Source: Peptoniphilus sp034090345 (GTDB lineage Bacteria > Bacillota > Clostridia > Tissierellales > Peptoniphilaceae). From it: a DNA stretch of 64,000 nt. The notes below the pieces were generated by a model. That model worked only from the letters and a program-made list of their open reading frames with translations, had not been told where the DNA came from and did not search any database. The stretch is from positions 1 through 64,000 of the forward strand of contig NZ_JAXDSS010000069.1 of assembly GCF_034090345.1 (NCBI RefSeq), in the 5' to 3' direction. A program made the translations under genes and the position numbers. Shown one piece after another: positions 43,358 to 52,707 of the stretch (position 1 is the first letter of the stretch; every line of letters starts with the position of its first letter).

Positions 43358-44056
43358 ATGGAGAAGAAAAAAAGAGGTTCAAATAGTTATGTTATAAAGC
43401 CGGTTACTTTAGGGTTTCTGTTATTAGTCTATATAATTAATCTTTTTATTGCTGATAGAGCAATTTATATCATTATGTTGCTTACAGGAGCATTAACTCT
43501 TGCTGTGATTAATAAAGAAAAGCTGACGAAAGCAGTTGTCAGCTTTTTTGTACTTGTAGCATTAACATATAGTATAAATACCTATTTTAAAATCTCAGGA
43601 TGGATAGGTTCAATTTTTACAATGCTTATCATTATTTTAAGAATTTATCCTGTATGGTTGTTGGCAATGGCTCTTTCGACATATAATACATCCGCTCTTA
43701 TGAATTCCTTGAGAAATCTAGGCATTTCCAATAATTTGGCCATTGCAGTTGCTGTATTTTTTAGATTCTTGCCAGATTATAAAGAGTATATGAAGGACAT
43801 CAGGGAATCATTGAAAGTGAGAAATATTGCTTTTAAATGGAATAGACCATTAGAAAGCTTTGAACTTTATCTTGTGCCTATGATTTATAAAGCTTTTCAG
43901 ACTGGTGAGATTTTGACTTGTTCGTTAATCACTAAGGGGATTGAATGTGAATGCAAAAAGACATCCTATTATGACTTGAGATTAACATCATTAGATTATT
44001 TGTTCATGCTTTTTGGAATTTGTTTATTGGTGGTGACGATATGGACAAACTTTTAA
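43358..44056 (+). CDS. ECF transporter T component (CbiQ/EcfT-like)
   Basis: 232 residues with about five membrane helices; the coupling motif AVAVFFRFLPDYKEYMKDIRESLKVRN and FQTGEILTCSLITKGIECE are typical of CbiQ/EcfT proteins that contact the ATPases. Overlaps the EcfA gene by 16 bp. Confidence 0.88.
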   Translation: MEKKKRGSNSYVIKPVTLGFLLLVYIINLFIADRAIYIIMLLTGALTLAVINKEKLTKAVVSFFVLVALTYSINTYFKISGWIGSIFTMLIIILRIYPVWLLAMALSTYNTSALMNSLRNLGISNNLAIAVAVFFRFLPDYKEYMKDIRESLKVRNIAFKWNRPLESFELYLVPMIYKAFQTGEILTCSLITKGIECECKKTSYYDLRLTSLDYLFMLFGICLLVVTIWTNF

Positions 44057-45489
44057 AGATAAATATTGAAGATTTTTCTTATGAAGAAAAAAGTATTTTA
44101 AAAAATATTCGTCTTGATATTTTCAAAGGAGAATGCCTCGTACTTACAGGGCTTTCAGGTTCAGGTAAAAGCACTCTTTTAAGGTTAATCAATAAGCTTG
44201 CTCCGGAAGTTTATGAAGGTGAGTTAAAAGGTGAAATTAAGCTATTAGATAAATCATTATCATCTTATAGATGTGGTGAACTCGCTAAATATATTGGGAA
44301 TGTATTTCAAGATTTAAACAACCAATTTTTTGCTGACACTGTAGAGAATGAGGTTTCTTTAGTTGGCGAAAATATGGGAATGGAAAGAGAATTTCTTCAT
44401 AATAAAGTAGACGAAGCTTTATATCAATTAAGTATACAGAAATTAAAAAGAAGAAAGCTACGCAACTTATCGGGCGGGCAAAAACAGAAAGTTGGAATTT
44501 CTTCTACGCTTGTCCATGATAGTCAAATTATTATTTTTGATGAGCCTTCAGCAAGTTTAGATTATCAATCCATAGAAGAGTTGAAAACAAATCTTAGATC
44601 ATTAAAAAAACAAGGAAAGACGTTAATAATTGTGGACCATAGACTTTATTATTTAATGGATATAGTTGACAGAATGGTTGTGTTAAAAGACGGCACGATT
44701 TCAAATATATACACTCGAGACGAACTATCAAAAAATGTACAAATTGAAAATGGCCTTAGAGCGTTTTATGAAGAAGATCTAGTGTCAGAACAGCCTAAAA
44801 TAGAAGAAGATCCTAATTTATATTTTAATGGCGTAAAGATTGAAAATAAGGGATACCAATTAGATGAAAGACATACTTTTAATTTAAGTCAAGGTGAGTG
44901 CATGGCACTGATAGGATCAAATGGTATCGGAAAGACGACTCTTGCAAAAGAGTTGATAGGACTACTAGATATTAAAATAGGGACAGTATCTTATGGAAAA
45001 ACAAATAAGGAACGACTAGAAAAGACCTCAACCAGTTTACAAAATTGTTCAAGTATGTTTTTCTATGAAACGGTAGAAAAAGAAATCATCCCTAAAAATA
45101 AAATATCAAATAAAGAATATTTAGAAAAAGCAAGGATGTATCTGAAAAAATTAGAACTTTGGGATAAAAGATTAGAAAATCCACATAATTTGTCAGGCGG
45201 AGAGCAGCAAAGATTAGCTCTGATTATTGCTTTACTTAAAGACTCTGAACTCATTATATTGGATGAGCCTACAGCAGGTTTGGACTATAAAAGGATGTCA
45301 CAGGTATCAGAAGTTATAAATGAAAGGGCAAAAGAAGTTCCTGTAATACTTATTACTCATGATTTAGAACTGCTTTTTAAAGTATGTAATACAGCCTATT
45401 TATTATCTGAGAAGGATAGCAGAAAAATTGATGTTTGTGGTAATGAATTAATAATAAGAGAATTTTTGAAATCAGGGAAAGGAATGTAA
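44041..45489 (+). CDS. ECF transporter double ATP-binding protein (EcfA-EcfA' fusion)
   Basis: 482 residues from ATG 44041, where GGTGG lies upstream; the in-frame start at 44020 would be well inside EcfT. Two ABC ATPase domains: Walker A GLSGSGKST and signature LSGGQKQKVG in the first, GSNGIGKTT and LSGGEQQRLA in the second, with Walker B motifs IIIFDEPSA and LIILDEPTA. It energises the ECF transporter. The fused layout is common in this cassette type. Confidence 0.9.
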   Translation: MDKLLKINIEDFSYEEKSILKNIRLDIFKGECLVLTGLSGSGKSTLLRLINKLAPEVYEGELKGEIKLLDKSLSSYRCGELAKYIGNVFQDLNNQFFADTVENEVSLVGENMGMEREFLHNKVDEALYQLSIQKLKRRKLRNLSGGQKQKVGISSTLVHDSQIIIFDEPSASLDYQSIEELKTNLRSLKKQGKTLIIVDHRLYYLMDIVDRMVVLKDGTISNIYTRDELSKNVQIENGLRAFYEEDLVSEQPKIEEDPNLYFNGVKIENKGYQLDERHTFNLSQGECMALIGSNGIGKTTLAKELIGLLDIKIGTVSYGKTNKERLEKTSTSLQNCSSMFFYETVEKEIIPKNKISNKEYLEKARMYLKKLELWDKRLENPHNLSGGEQQRLALIIALLKDSELIILDEPTAGLDYKRMSQVSEVINERAKEVPVILITHDLELLFKVCNTAYLLSEKDSRKIDVCGNELIIREFLKSGKGM

Positions 45490-45493
45490 TATT

Positions 45494-47209
45494 GTGTATT
45501 TAATTAAACAATATGTTAAAAAAAGAAAGAAACAATATTTAACCTCTATTGCTTTAGCGATAGTAGGTGTTGTTAGCAGTCTTGTTTCCTATATTTACAT
45601 GGCTAAAATTATAGTTGGTCTTATAAACGGTAACGTAAGTAAAGAGTATCATTTATGTGCGTGTCTAATGATCCTTTTAATGTTTGCAATTAAGGAAATC
45701 TCGTCTGGACTATCAACCATGATTTCTCATACGGCAACATTTCATACCCTTGGCGAAATAAGAAACAATATTTCTAATAAATTATTCAAAATGCCATTAG
45801 GAGATATTACTTCTAGATCTTCAGGAGAACTAAAAAATATTATGGTGGAGCAAGTGGACAGTATGGAAACATCCCTTGCCCACTTAGTGCCAGAATTTAC
45901 AGCCAATTTAGTAGGCCCTATTCTACTGCTTATATATATGTTTATCCTGGATTGGAGATTGGCTTTACTATCCTTAGTTCCATTTGTCATTGGTATGTCC
46001 GTTATGATGGGTGCAATGAATGAACACTACAAAGAAATGTATGCCAAATCCGTTAAAATTGGACAAACGATGAATAATTCAATTGTGGAATATATCAATG
46101 GGATTGAGGTTATCAAAACTTTCAATAAAAGTGATAATTCCTATAAGAAATATTCAGATTCTGTTTATAATAATGCTCAGTTTTTCTATAACTGGATGGG
46201 TGAATCTATAACCAAGGTAGCTATAGGAAGACTATTGTCACCTATGGGTATTTTTACTGTTATTCCTTTTGGTATTTTATTTTATACACAAGGGACAGTT
46301 AGCCTTCCTAGTTTGATCACATTAATAGTCTTATCATTTGCTACAGTATCAAGCATTGTTAAGGTCATGAATTATATGGATGATTTATCCAGAATTTCGA
46401 CTATTACAGGAGAGATTGGAAAGATACTGGATTCAAGAGAACTAGAGAATAAAGAAAAACATGAGGAAGTAAAAAACTATAATATTGAACTTCAACATGT
46501 AGATTTTTCTTATGATGAAAAAAAGAAAGTCATTGATGATATCTCTTTAGAAATTGAGGAGGGAAGCACTGCAGCCCTAGTTGGGTCCTCTGGTTCCGGC
46601 AAATCAACCTTGGCGAAACTTATTGCAGGATTCTGGAATGTGGACAAAGGAACCATCAAAATAGGTGGTGTGGAAACAAGGGATATGTCTTTGGAAAAAT
46701 TATCTTCCTTAATTTCCTATGTGTCTCAAGATAATTTTTTATTTGATATGTCTGTAAGAAATAATATACGAATTGGTAAAAAAGATGCAAGTGATGATGA
46801 AGTAGAAGAAATCGCCAAAAAATCTGGTTGTCATGACTTCGTCATGAAACTTACAAATGGCTATGACACCATCGTTGGGGAAGGTGGCGGACACTTATCT
46901 GGAGGAGAAAGACAAAGAATATCTATTGCAAGAGCCATGCTCAAGGATGCTCCTATCGTCATCTTAGATGAAGCTACTTCTTATATGGACCCGGAAAATG
47001 AGGCTATCATTCAAGGAGCTATTGGAAACTTGGTAAAAGGTAAAACACTTCTTATAATTGCTCATAGGTTAAAAACGATTACTGATTCCGACCGAATTTT
47101 TGTTATAAAAGACGGCAAATTGGATAGCTATGGAAAGCATGCTGAACTAATCCAAAAGTCATCACTTTACAAACAAATGGCAGAAGCGAGCACAAGGGGA
47201 GAAGAATAA
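45494..47209 (+). CDS. ABC half-transporter A (exporter fold)
   Basis: 571 residues: six membrane helices (about 1-300) and C-terminal ATPase with Walker A GSSGSGKST, signature LSGGERQRISIARAML and Walker B IVILDEATS. GTG start. The last base overlaps the partner gene. It forms a heterodimer with the next protein. In equibactin-type and IrtAB systems a pair like this next to ECF-type genes imports siderophores; here that is only a hypothesis. Confidence 0.9.
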   Translation: MYLIKQYVKKRKKQYLTSIALAIVGVVSSLVSYIYMAKIIVGLINGNVSKEYHLCACLMILLMFAIKEISSGLSTMISHTATFHTLGEIRNNISNKLFKMPLGDITSRSSGELKNIMVEQVDSMETSLAHLVPEFTANLVGPILLLIYMFILDWRLALLSLVPFVIGMSVMMGAMNEHYKEMYAKSVKIGQTMNNSIVEYINGIEVIKTFNKSDNSYKKYSDSVYNNAQFFYNWMGESITKVAIGRLLSPMGIFTVIPFGILFYTQGTVSLPSLITLIVLSFATVSSIVKVMNYMDDLSRISTITGEIGKILDSRELENKEKHEEVKNYNIELQHVDFSYDEKKKVIDDISLEIEEGSTAALVGSSGSGKSTLAKLIAGFWNVDKGTIKIGGVETRDMSLEKLSSLISYVSQDNFLFDMSVRNNIRIGKKDASDDEVEEIAKKSGCHDFVMKLTNGYDTIVGEGGGHLSGGERQRISIARAMLKDAPIVILDEATSYMDPENEAIIQGAIGNLVKGKTLLIIAHRLKTITDSDRIFVIKDGKLDSYGKHAELIQKSSLYKQMAEASTRGEE

Positions 47210-48939
47210 TGATAAAAGTATTAAAAAAAATATGGAATTTTTCCAAAGAAGAACAAGCTAATATCAGAAAATCTATTATCTTTGGACTTCTGCATTCCAT
47301 CTTCAATGCGATTCAATTTGGTGCTATATATTATATGTTAGTTGCCATTCTCCATAATACTGTAAGTATGCAAACTATTTGGGTTTGTTTAGGCATATTA
47401 TTTGTCTCACTTGTGGGTCAGGTTTTAACACAAAAGGTTTCACAAATGGATCAGACTCATGCAGGCTATTTTATGTCTGCTAATAAGAGAATTGAAATTG
47501 GCGAGAAAATAAAAAAAGTACCAATGGGGTTTTTCTCAAGTTATAGCCTTGGAAGATTAACAACCATTGCTACGACAAGCCTTACTCAGGCAGAACAATG
47601 GATTCCAATGCTTCTGGTTTTAGTGCTAGGTGGTATCTTAAATACCTTGATCTTTGTTTTAGGAACTTTTATTTTTAATCAAAAGATTGGTCTTGTGGCT
47701 GTGACTGGTGTGATCGTATTTTTCTTAGTTACTTCTCTAATGGAAAAGAAGTCCACGAAAAATGCTGAAAAAATGACCAAAGTTCAATCAGAGCTAACGA
47801 AACAAGTGCTTGCTTCTATTCAAGGCATGCAGGTAATTAAATCTTATAACTTGGCGGGTGAAAATAATGAACAACTAAATAAATCTATAAATGATACCTC
47901 TGAAATATTTTTAGAACTTGAGAAAAATGTAATTCCATATATTGTTATACAAAGAATTGTTATGAGTATTGCAACGGTTGCTATGATATATATTTCTATT
48001 TATTTAAAGTTAGCTGGTCAAATGTCGCTTGCAGAAACTGTACTCATGATTATTGCCAGTTTTATTATCTTTGAAGGATTGGTTGGGGCAGGTTCTAATA
48101 TGGCGATTTTAAGAGCTGCAGAAAATGCTATTGATTCTGTTGATTTTATTAATGAAATTTCTGATATGAGAGAAGGAACCGATAAGAATACTATTCAAAA
48201 TCATGACATTGAATTTAAAAATGTATCTTTCTTCTATGATCAAAGACCAATCATTAAAAATGTGTCTTGTAGAATAAGAGAAAATACTATGACTGCTGTT
48301 GTAGGACCATCCGGTTCTGGAAAGACTACTTTTTGTAATCTAATTGCTCGTTTTTGGGATGTGAACTCTGGTGAGATTATGCTTGGGGGTAAAAACATTA
48401 AAGACTACACTATGGAAAACTTGATGAACAATATTTCTATGGTATTCCAAAATGTTTATTTATTTGAAGATACCATAGAAAACAATATTAAGTTTGGCAA
48501 ACAAGATGCGACTAAGGAAGAAGTTATTGAAGCCGCTAAAAAAGCTCAGTGTCATGACTTTATTATGACGCTTCCTCAAGGCTACCAAACTATTATCGGC
48601 GAAGGAGGGGCGAGTCTTTCAGGTGGTGAAAAGCAAAGAATTTCTATAGCAAGAGCTATGCTAAAAAATGCGGACATTATTATCTTTGATGAAGCAACGG
48701 CAAACATTGACCCGGAAAATGAAGACAAGCTCAAAGAAGCCATTGAGTCACTTACAAAAAATAAAACTGTAGTAATGATTGCCCATAGACTAAAAACAAT
48801 AAGGAATGCGGATCAAATTTTAGTATTAAAGGATGGAGAAATTGTTGAAAGAGGAAATCATGAAGAGTTGATAAAAAATAAGGGACTCTACTCTAATTTG
48901 ATTCATGTAAAGAGTAAGGCAGAATCATGGTCTATTTAG
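47209..48939 (+). CDS. ABC half-transporter B (exporter fold)
   Basis: 576 residues, same layout as its upstream partner: membrane domain then ATPase with GPSGSGKTT, LSGGEKQRISIARAML and IIIFDEATA. Both partners keep consensus catalytic motifs. Last gene of the TetR/ECF operon; a strong hairpin follows 36 bp after the stop. Confidence 0.9.
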   Translation: MIKVLKKIWNFSKEEQANIRKSIIFGLLHSIFNAIQFGAIYYMLVAILHNTVSMQTIWVCLGILFVSLVGQVLTQKVSQMDQTHAGYFMSANKRIEIGEKIKKVPMGFFSSYSLGRLTTIATTSLTQAEQWIPMLLVLVLGGILNTLIFVLGTFIFNQKIGLVAVTGVIVFFLVTSLMEKKSTKNAEKMTKVQSELTKQVLASIQGMQVIKSYNLAGENNEQLNKSINDTSEIFLELEKNVIPYIVIQRIVMSIATVAMIYISIYLKLAGQMSLAETVLMIIASFIIFEGLVGAGSNMAILRAAENAIDSVDFINEISDMREGTDKNTIQNHDIEFKNVSFFYDQRPIIKNVSCRIRENTMTAVVGPSGSGKTTFCNLIARFWDVNSGEIMLGGKNIKDYTMENLMNNISMVFQNVYLFEDTIENNIKFGKQDATKEEVIEAAKKAQCHDFIMTLPQGYQTIIGEGGASLSGGEKQRISIARAMLKNADIIIFDEATANIDPENEDKLKEAIESLTKNKTVVMIAHRLKTIRNADQILVLKDGEIVERGNHEELIKNKGLYSNLIHVKSKAESWSI

Positions 48940-48974
48940 TAGAATAGAATCATATATGATTCATATGAAAAGGT

Positions 48975-49018
48975 GATGTTGCAGAATAGATGATTTTACT
49001 CTGCAACATCTATTTTTT
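48975..49018 (+). terminator. Terminator of TetR/ECF/ABC operon
   Basis: 10-bp perfect stem GATGTTGCAG with CTGCAACATC, 16-nt partly paired loop, then T6. A 16-bp palindrome GAATCATATATGATTC lies just before at 48947-48962. Confidence 0.85.
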
Positions 49019-49070
49019 GTCAAGTATTTAAGTTTATGTTAGGTAATAATACATATTAATACAACATTCA

Positions 49071-49404
49071 AGCATTATTAAAATTACAGGATCTTTTTAT
49101 AAGTTAAAAGAAAAAATGATTTATTAGAAAGTAAAAAAGTAGCAATAATTAATTCTCATAATTGTACATATTTAAGTTGACATTTACAAAAGGATAGATT
49201 GATAAAATCAAGTTAACTATCATGGAAGAACAATCCAAGCGTGATGAGTCTCAAGAGTTTATAAAGGAACTGGAAAAGCAAGACCTCATGACAGAGTTTG
49301 ATAAAAATGTATGGCTTAACGTGGTAGACTACTTTACGGTTTGTTATAATGAAAAAATTGAATTTACATTCTTTGATGGCAGTCAGGTAGAATTAAATAG
49401 GTAG
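49071..49404 (+). repeat. Scar repeat, copy 2 (istB tail + recombinase tail)
   Basis: Second copy of 41644-41980. The first ~60 bp encode the degenerate istB tail (SIIKIT...YKLKEK). From 49222 to 49404 the recombinase tail reads as an open frame (EQSKRDESQEFIKELEKQDL, then FDKNVW...FDGSQVELNR), better preserved than copy 1. It is a scar, not an independent gene, since no start region or catalytic part is present. Confidence 0.8.
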
Positions 49405-49455
49405 AAACTAAAACAGGTAATTTGACTAAAAATTGGTGAGATGCCTGGTTTTTTA

Positions 49456-49513
49456 TTGTTAAATATGACTAATTATGCTATAATTTTTATAGCGACGATA
49501 AAGTCGCTATAAA
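49456..49513 (+). promoter_or_regulatory. Promoter and operator of the second TetR gene
   Basis: TTGTTA, 17 bp, TATAAT (49479-49484) with TG extension; then an inverted repeat TTTATAGCGAC / GTCGCTATAAA with 6-bp spacer (49486-49513) directly after the -10. The operator differs in sequence from that of the first TetR, so the two regulators probably do not cross-bind. Confidence 0.8.
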
Positions 49514-49525
49514 GGAGGTTAAGTT

Positions 49526-50119
49526 ATGACGAGACAACCAAGATTATCAAAAGAAGAACGCATGCGACAAATCAGACATCATGCGAAAAATATATTTCTT
49601 AAAAAGGGTTTTGAACAGACCACTATGGAAGATGTGGTGAAAGAATCTGAAATGAGTAAAGGTGGTGTATATAGACACTATTCCAGTACCACGCAAATGT
49701 TGTATGACCTTATGATCGATGGCAATGATTATAGGCAGAATCTTAATAAAGAGTATCTAAAAAACAAGAATAAAAAAGACAAGTATCAACTTATGGGAGA
49801 AATCCTTACAGATAAAGCACTTGCACAAACGGATTTAATGAAACTATATGTAATTTTTCTTAAGGTAAAAGGACATTATAAAGAATTAAATGATTTGTAC
49901 TTTAAGCTGGTAGATATATCAAAGGAAAGGTTTAATGAAGTAGCTAGAGAACTCGGAATTGAAGCCGATATTTTTGCGGATGGATTTTTAGTTAATTATA
50001 TAAATGGAATTATACTTAGCAATGAGATTTTAAATGCTAAAGAAAGTTATGAAAAGCAAAGAGAATTTTTAATAGAAACATTCGTATGTTATATAACAAA
50101 AATAGACCAAAATAATTGA
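49526..50119 (+). CDS. TetR family regulator of MATE exporter
   Basis: 197 residues. HTH region RHHAKNIFLKKGFEQTTMEDVVKESEMSKGGVYRHYSS. The start MTRQPRLSKEERMRQI parallels MTRKRLSKEERKLQI of the TetR at 42147, showing common ancestry. AAAGGAGG upstream. 18 bp before the MATE gene, so a local repressor of drug export is likely. Confidence 0.92.
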   Translation: MTRQPRLSKEERMRQIRHHAKNIFLKKGFEQTTMEDVVKESEMSKGGVYRHYSSTTQMLYDLMIDGNDYRQNLNKEYLKNKNKKDKYQLMGEILTDKALAQTDLMKLYVIFLKVKGHYKELNDLYFKLVDISKERFNEVARELGIEADIFADGFLVNYINGIILSNEILNAKESYEKQREFLIETFVCYITKIDQNN

Positions 50120-50137
50120 TTTGAAAGGAGAATTGTA

Positions 50138-51475
50138 ATGGAAAAACAAGATATGAAAACGCAACTTTTGACTAAAAATCCGAAAGATTTAATGTTTCAA
50201 TTAGCGTTACCAGGTATTATAGGAATGCTTATAATAGGGCTTTATCCATTTATGGATGGGGTATTTGCCGGGTGGATTATAGGAGATTATGCTATGTCTT
50301 CTATAAGTATTTCTATGTCGCTTACGCTAATTAATGGTGCAATTTCCGCATTGATTGGCGTGGGTAGCGCATCTATTTTATCGAGGGCTATTGGGAAAGA
50401 TAATAAGGAAATAACGGATCAAATTTTTGGAAATTTAAGTTATTGGGTAATAGTGTTCTCGGTTTTTATTACTGTGTTAGGCATTATTTTTGCATCTAAT
50501 TTTTTGGACTTAGTCGGGGCACAAGGGGATATAAAATCTCTTGGTGTAAGATATTTAAGAATTGTTTTCTTGGGTTCGATATTTGTTAATTTTGCTCAAG
50601 CAGGTAATATGACAATGCGTGGTGAAGGTGCATTAAAGCATTCTATGTTTATCATGGGTTCCGGAGCGTTATTGAATATCATACTAGATCCGATTTTTAT
50701 GAAATTGATGGGTGAATATGCAATCGAAGGTGCGGCGATTGCGACTGTAATCTCCCAAATTGTACAAGCAGTTTTAACATTACACTATTTTGCTAAAAAG
50801 AGTGTATTTGTTGGTATTCATAAAATAAAAAAGGGAAGTGAAATAGCAGGAGAAATGTTTAGTATAGGAAGCTCTGCTATGATGATGCAATTATTATTTG
50901 CAGTACAACAAACATTTCTATTTAAGCAAGCATTTAAATATGGTGGAAGTGATTGGGGAATTTTAATGTCTGCCACAATGAGATTATATATGTTTTCCTT
51001 TATTCCTTTATGGGGTATGAGTCAAGGACTGCAACCTGTCATTGGCACTAATTTTGGTGCAAAACAGTATAATAGGGTAAAAGAAACAATGAAGATATTT
51101 GCTTGTGGGGCAACAATACTTGCTGCTATATCTTGGATACCATCAATGTTCTTCTCTGAAAAGCTTTTATCATTATTTAATGTTAGAACTGAAATTCTGA
51201 CTGCCAATGTGGATTTCTTTAGAATGTATTATTGTACTTTTATTATGTATGGGATTATGATTATGACGCTTACTTTCTTTCAATCGGTGGGAGATGCAAA
51301 AAAAGCCGGAATGGTTGTAATGTTTAGACAATTAATATTGTTTGTTCCAGCTATACTAATATTGCCAAAAATGTTCGGGGCATCTGCTGTTTGGTGGGCT
51401 CAGCCAATTGTTGATTTTTTAATGATACTGATAGGAGTTGTTATGCAACAAAAACAGATTTATAAGATGAAATAA
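50138..51475 (+). CDS. MATE family multidrug efflux transporter
   Basis: 445 residues, twelve membrane helices. PGIIGMLIIGLYPFMDGVFAGW, GVGSASILSRAIGKDN and NMTMRGEGALKHSMFIMGSGALLNIILDPIFM are typical of the MepA-like branch of MATE exporters, which use Na+ or H+ to expel cationic compounds. Operon with its TetR. Confidence 0.93.
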   Translation: MEKQDMKTQLLTKNPKDLMFQLALPGIIGMLIIGLYPFMDGVFAGWIIGDYAMSSISISMSLTLINGAISALIGVGSASILSRAIGKDNKEITDQIFGNLSYWVIVFSVFITVLGIIFASNFLDLVGAQGDIKSLGVRYLRIVFLGSIFVNFAQAGNMTMRGEGALKHSMFIMGSGALLNIILDPIFMKLMGEYAIEGAAIATVISQIVQAVLTLHYFAKKSVFVGIHKIKKGSEIAGEMFSIGSSAMMMQLLFAVQQTFLFKQAFKYGGSDWGILMSATMRLYMFSFIPLWGMSQGLQPVIGTNFGAKQYNRVKETMKIFACGATILAAISWIPSMFFSEKLLSLFNVRTEILTANVDFFRMYYCTFIMYGIMIMTLTFFQSVGDAKKAGMVVMFRQLILFVPAILILPKMFGASAVWWAQPIVDFLMILIGVVMQQKQIYKMK

Positions 51476-51499
51476 GTATGATTTCTAATGGACGGTAGA

Positions 51500-51618
51500 A
51501 ATGATAAATGAGTATATAGAAAAATCAGTAGTCCATTAAGGCACAGGAGGAAGAAAAGGCAAATATAGAAAACAACAAGTCGATGTATATTTTTACTTTA
51601 TAGGCGACTGTCAAGTGC
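51500..51618 (+). pseudogene. Serine recombinase DUF4368-type C-terminal remnant
   Basis: Across one stop, the frame reads NEYIEKSVVH then RKQQVDVYFYFIGDCQV, the usual ending of Tn-type serine recombinases (DUF4368). It is of a different recombinase lineage than the two scars upstream. A TATAAT at 51656-51661 starts the next gene. Confidence 0.6.
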
Positions 51619-51710
51619 AACATAAAGCTGATATACAAAAAATAGCTTAAAATGGTATAATATTATTGATTATTGAGAGAGAAAAATTAGAATTTTTGGA
51701 GAACTAACAC

Positions 51711-52256
51711 ATGATTACAACAAAGCGACTTTCAATTAGACGAGTGCGTGCTGATGATTGGAAAGCAATTCAATCTATATGGGAAGATTCATCAAAATCC
51801 ATTTATGCACAGTACGACAAACCAAATGATTTGGATAATCAGTCTGTTTTTAGGAGAATCGCAAAGTGGGCTTCCTTTTCGAAGAGCGATGAACACATAT
51901 TTTTTGCAATCTGTTTGCAGGACATGGTAATCGGATATGTAGCTTTCAATATGAGGAAAACCAGCTATGAGATTGGATACTGCTTTCATTCGGATTATCA
52001 CGGAAAAGGATATGCAAGGGAGAGTATTTCCGCAATCCTTGATTTGATGAAAAATAAGGGTGTGATTAATATTACAGCGGGAACTGCCTTGAATAATACA
52101 CCGTCGGTTAGGTTGTTGACTTATCTTGGTTTTAGGCAGACTGGAACAGAGAAAGTTTCGTTCTACAAGGACGATGAGGGAAATGATATCACGTTTGAGG
52201 GCGGGAACTATGAACTTCTTTTGTGCGAAATAACAATTCCCAGTTTGTCAAAGTAA
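51711..52256 (+). CDS. GNAT family N-acetyltransferase (RimJ/RimL-like)
   Basis: 181 residues. TKRLSIRRVRADDWKAIQ at the N-terminus, acetyl-CoA motif A YEIGYCFHSDYHGKGYARES, and NTPSVRLLTYLGFRQTGTEK. This type acetylates ribosomal protein N-termini or antibiotics. By eye, base composition and codon use are more GC-rich than the neighbours, suggesting recent gain. Its position among recombinase scars agrees with this. Confidence 0.88.
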   Translation: MITTKRLSIRRVRADDWKAIQSIWEDSSKSIYAQYDKPNDLDNQSVFRRIAKWASFSKSDEHIFFAICLQDMVIGYVAFNMRKTSYEIGYCFHSDYHGKGYARESISAILDLMKNKGVINITAGTALNNTPSVRLLTYLGFRQTGTEKVSFYKDDEGNDITFEGGNYELLLCEITIPSLSK

Positions 52257-52707
52257 AACAATTAAATACAAACTATAACTTAGCAGTTCAGGAAACAGTA
52301 AATCAATTTACTTTTTTTTCTTTGCTCAAAAACAGAGAGAGGAAAAAAGAAAATGAAAAACATAGAAGAAAAAATTTAATGGCGGAAGAAGAAATCAAGC
52401 ATTTACAGATAGGCTAAACAGGACAAGTCAATATCGAACATACTAATATTTTTATAGATTGATATGATTTTAATGGAAGGAGGGTTTTATGCATTTTATC
52501 TAGTAGATTTTAGAGTGCGTTCAAATAGAACGGTAAAAGAAAATCTATTAAAAACTATAATTTTTAGAGTTAAAAATTTAAAATGCAGACAGTAAATCAA
52601 AAAGGTTTACTGTTTTTTATTTAATTATACTAAAGAGGGGTAGTATATTAAATGTAAGTAATTAGTTTGTGTAGTATTTATAAAATATAAACATAATAGG
52701 AGAATAT
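52257..52707 (+). other. Gene-poor stretch after GNAT, probable mobile-element debris
   Basis: No gene supported. A short hairpin with T8 at 52297-52319 can terminate the GNAT transcript. The stretch 52330-52440 reads in pieces as Lys/Glu-rich peptides (REKKKEN, AEEEIKHLQ) like the tail of a mobilisation protein, but stops interrupt it. A second, related hairpin ACAGTAAA/TTTACTGT with T6 lies at 52589-52618. Confidence 0.4.
52589..52618 (+). terminator. Terminator upstream of methyltransferase gene
   Basis: 8-bp stem ACAGTAAA/TTTACTGT, 9-nt loop, T6. Confidence 0.75.

Noticed and set aside
49222..49404. 60-codon frame before the second TetR gene
   Set aside because: It is the C-terminal end of a serine recombinase, duplicated at 41.9 kb; there is no catalytic domain and no ribosome site.
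52223..52417. 64-codon frame overlapping the end of the GNAT gene
   Set aside because: Starts inside GNAT, contains a terminator-like hairpin and low-complexity Lys/Glu sequence; no family or ribosome site.
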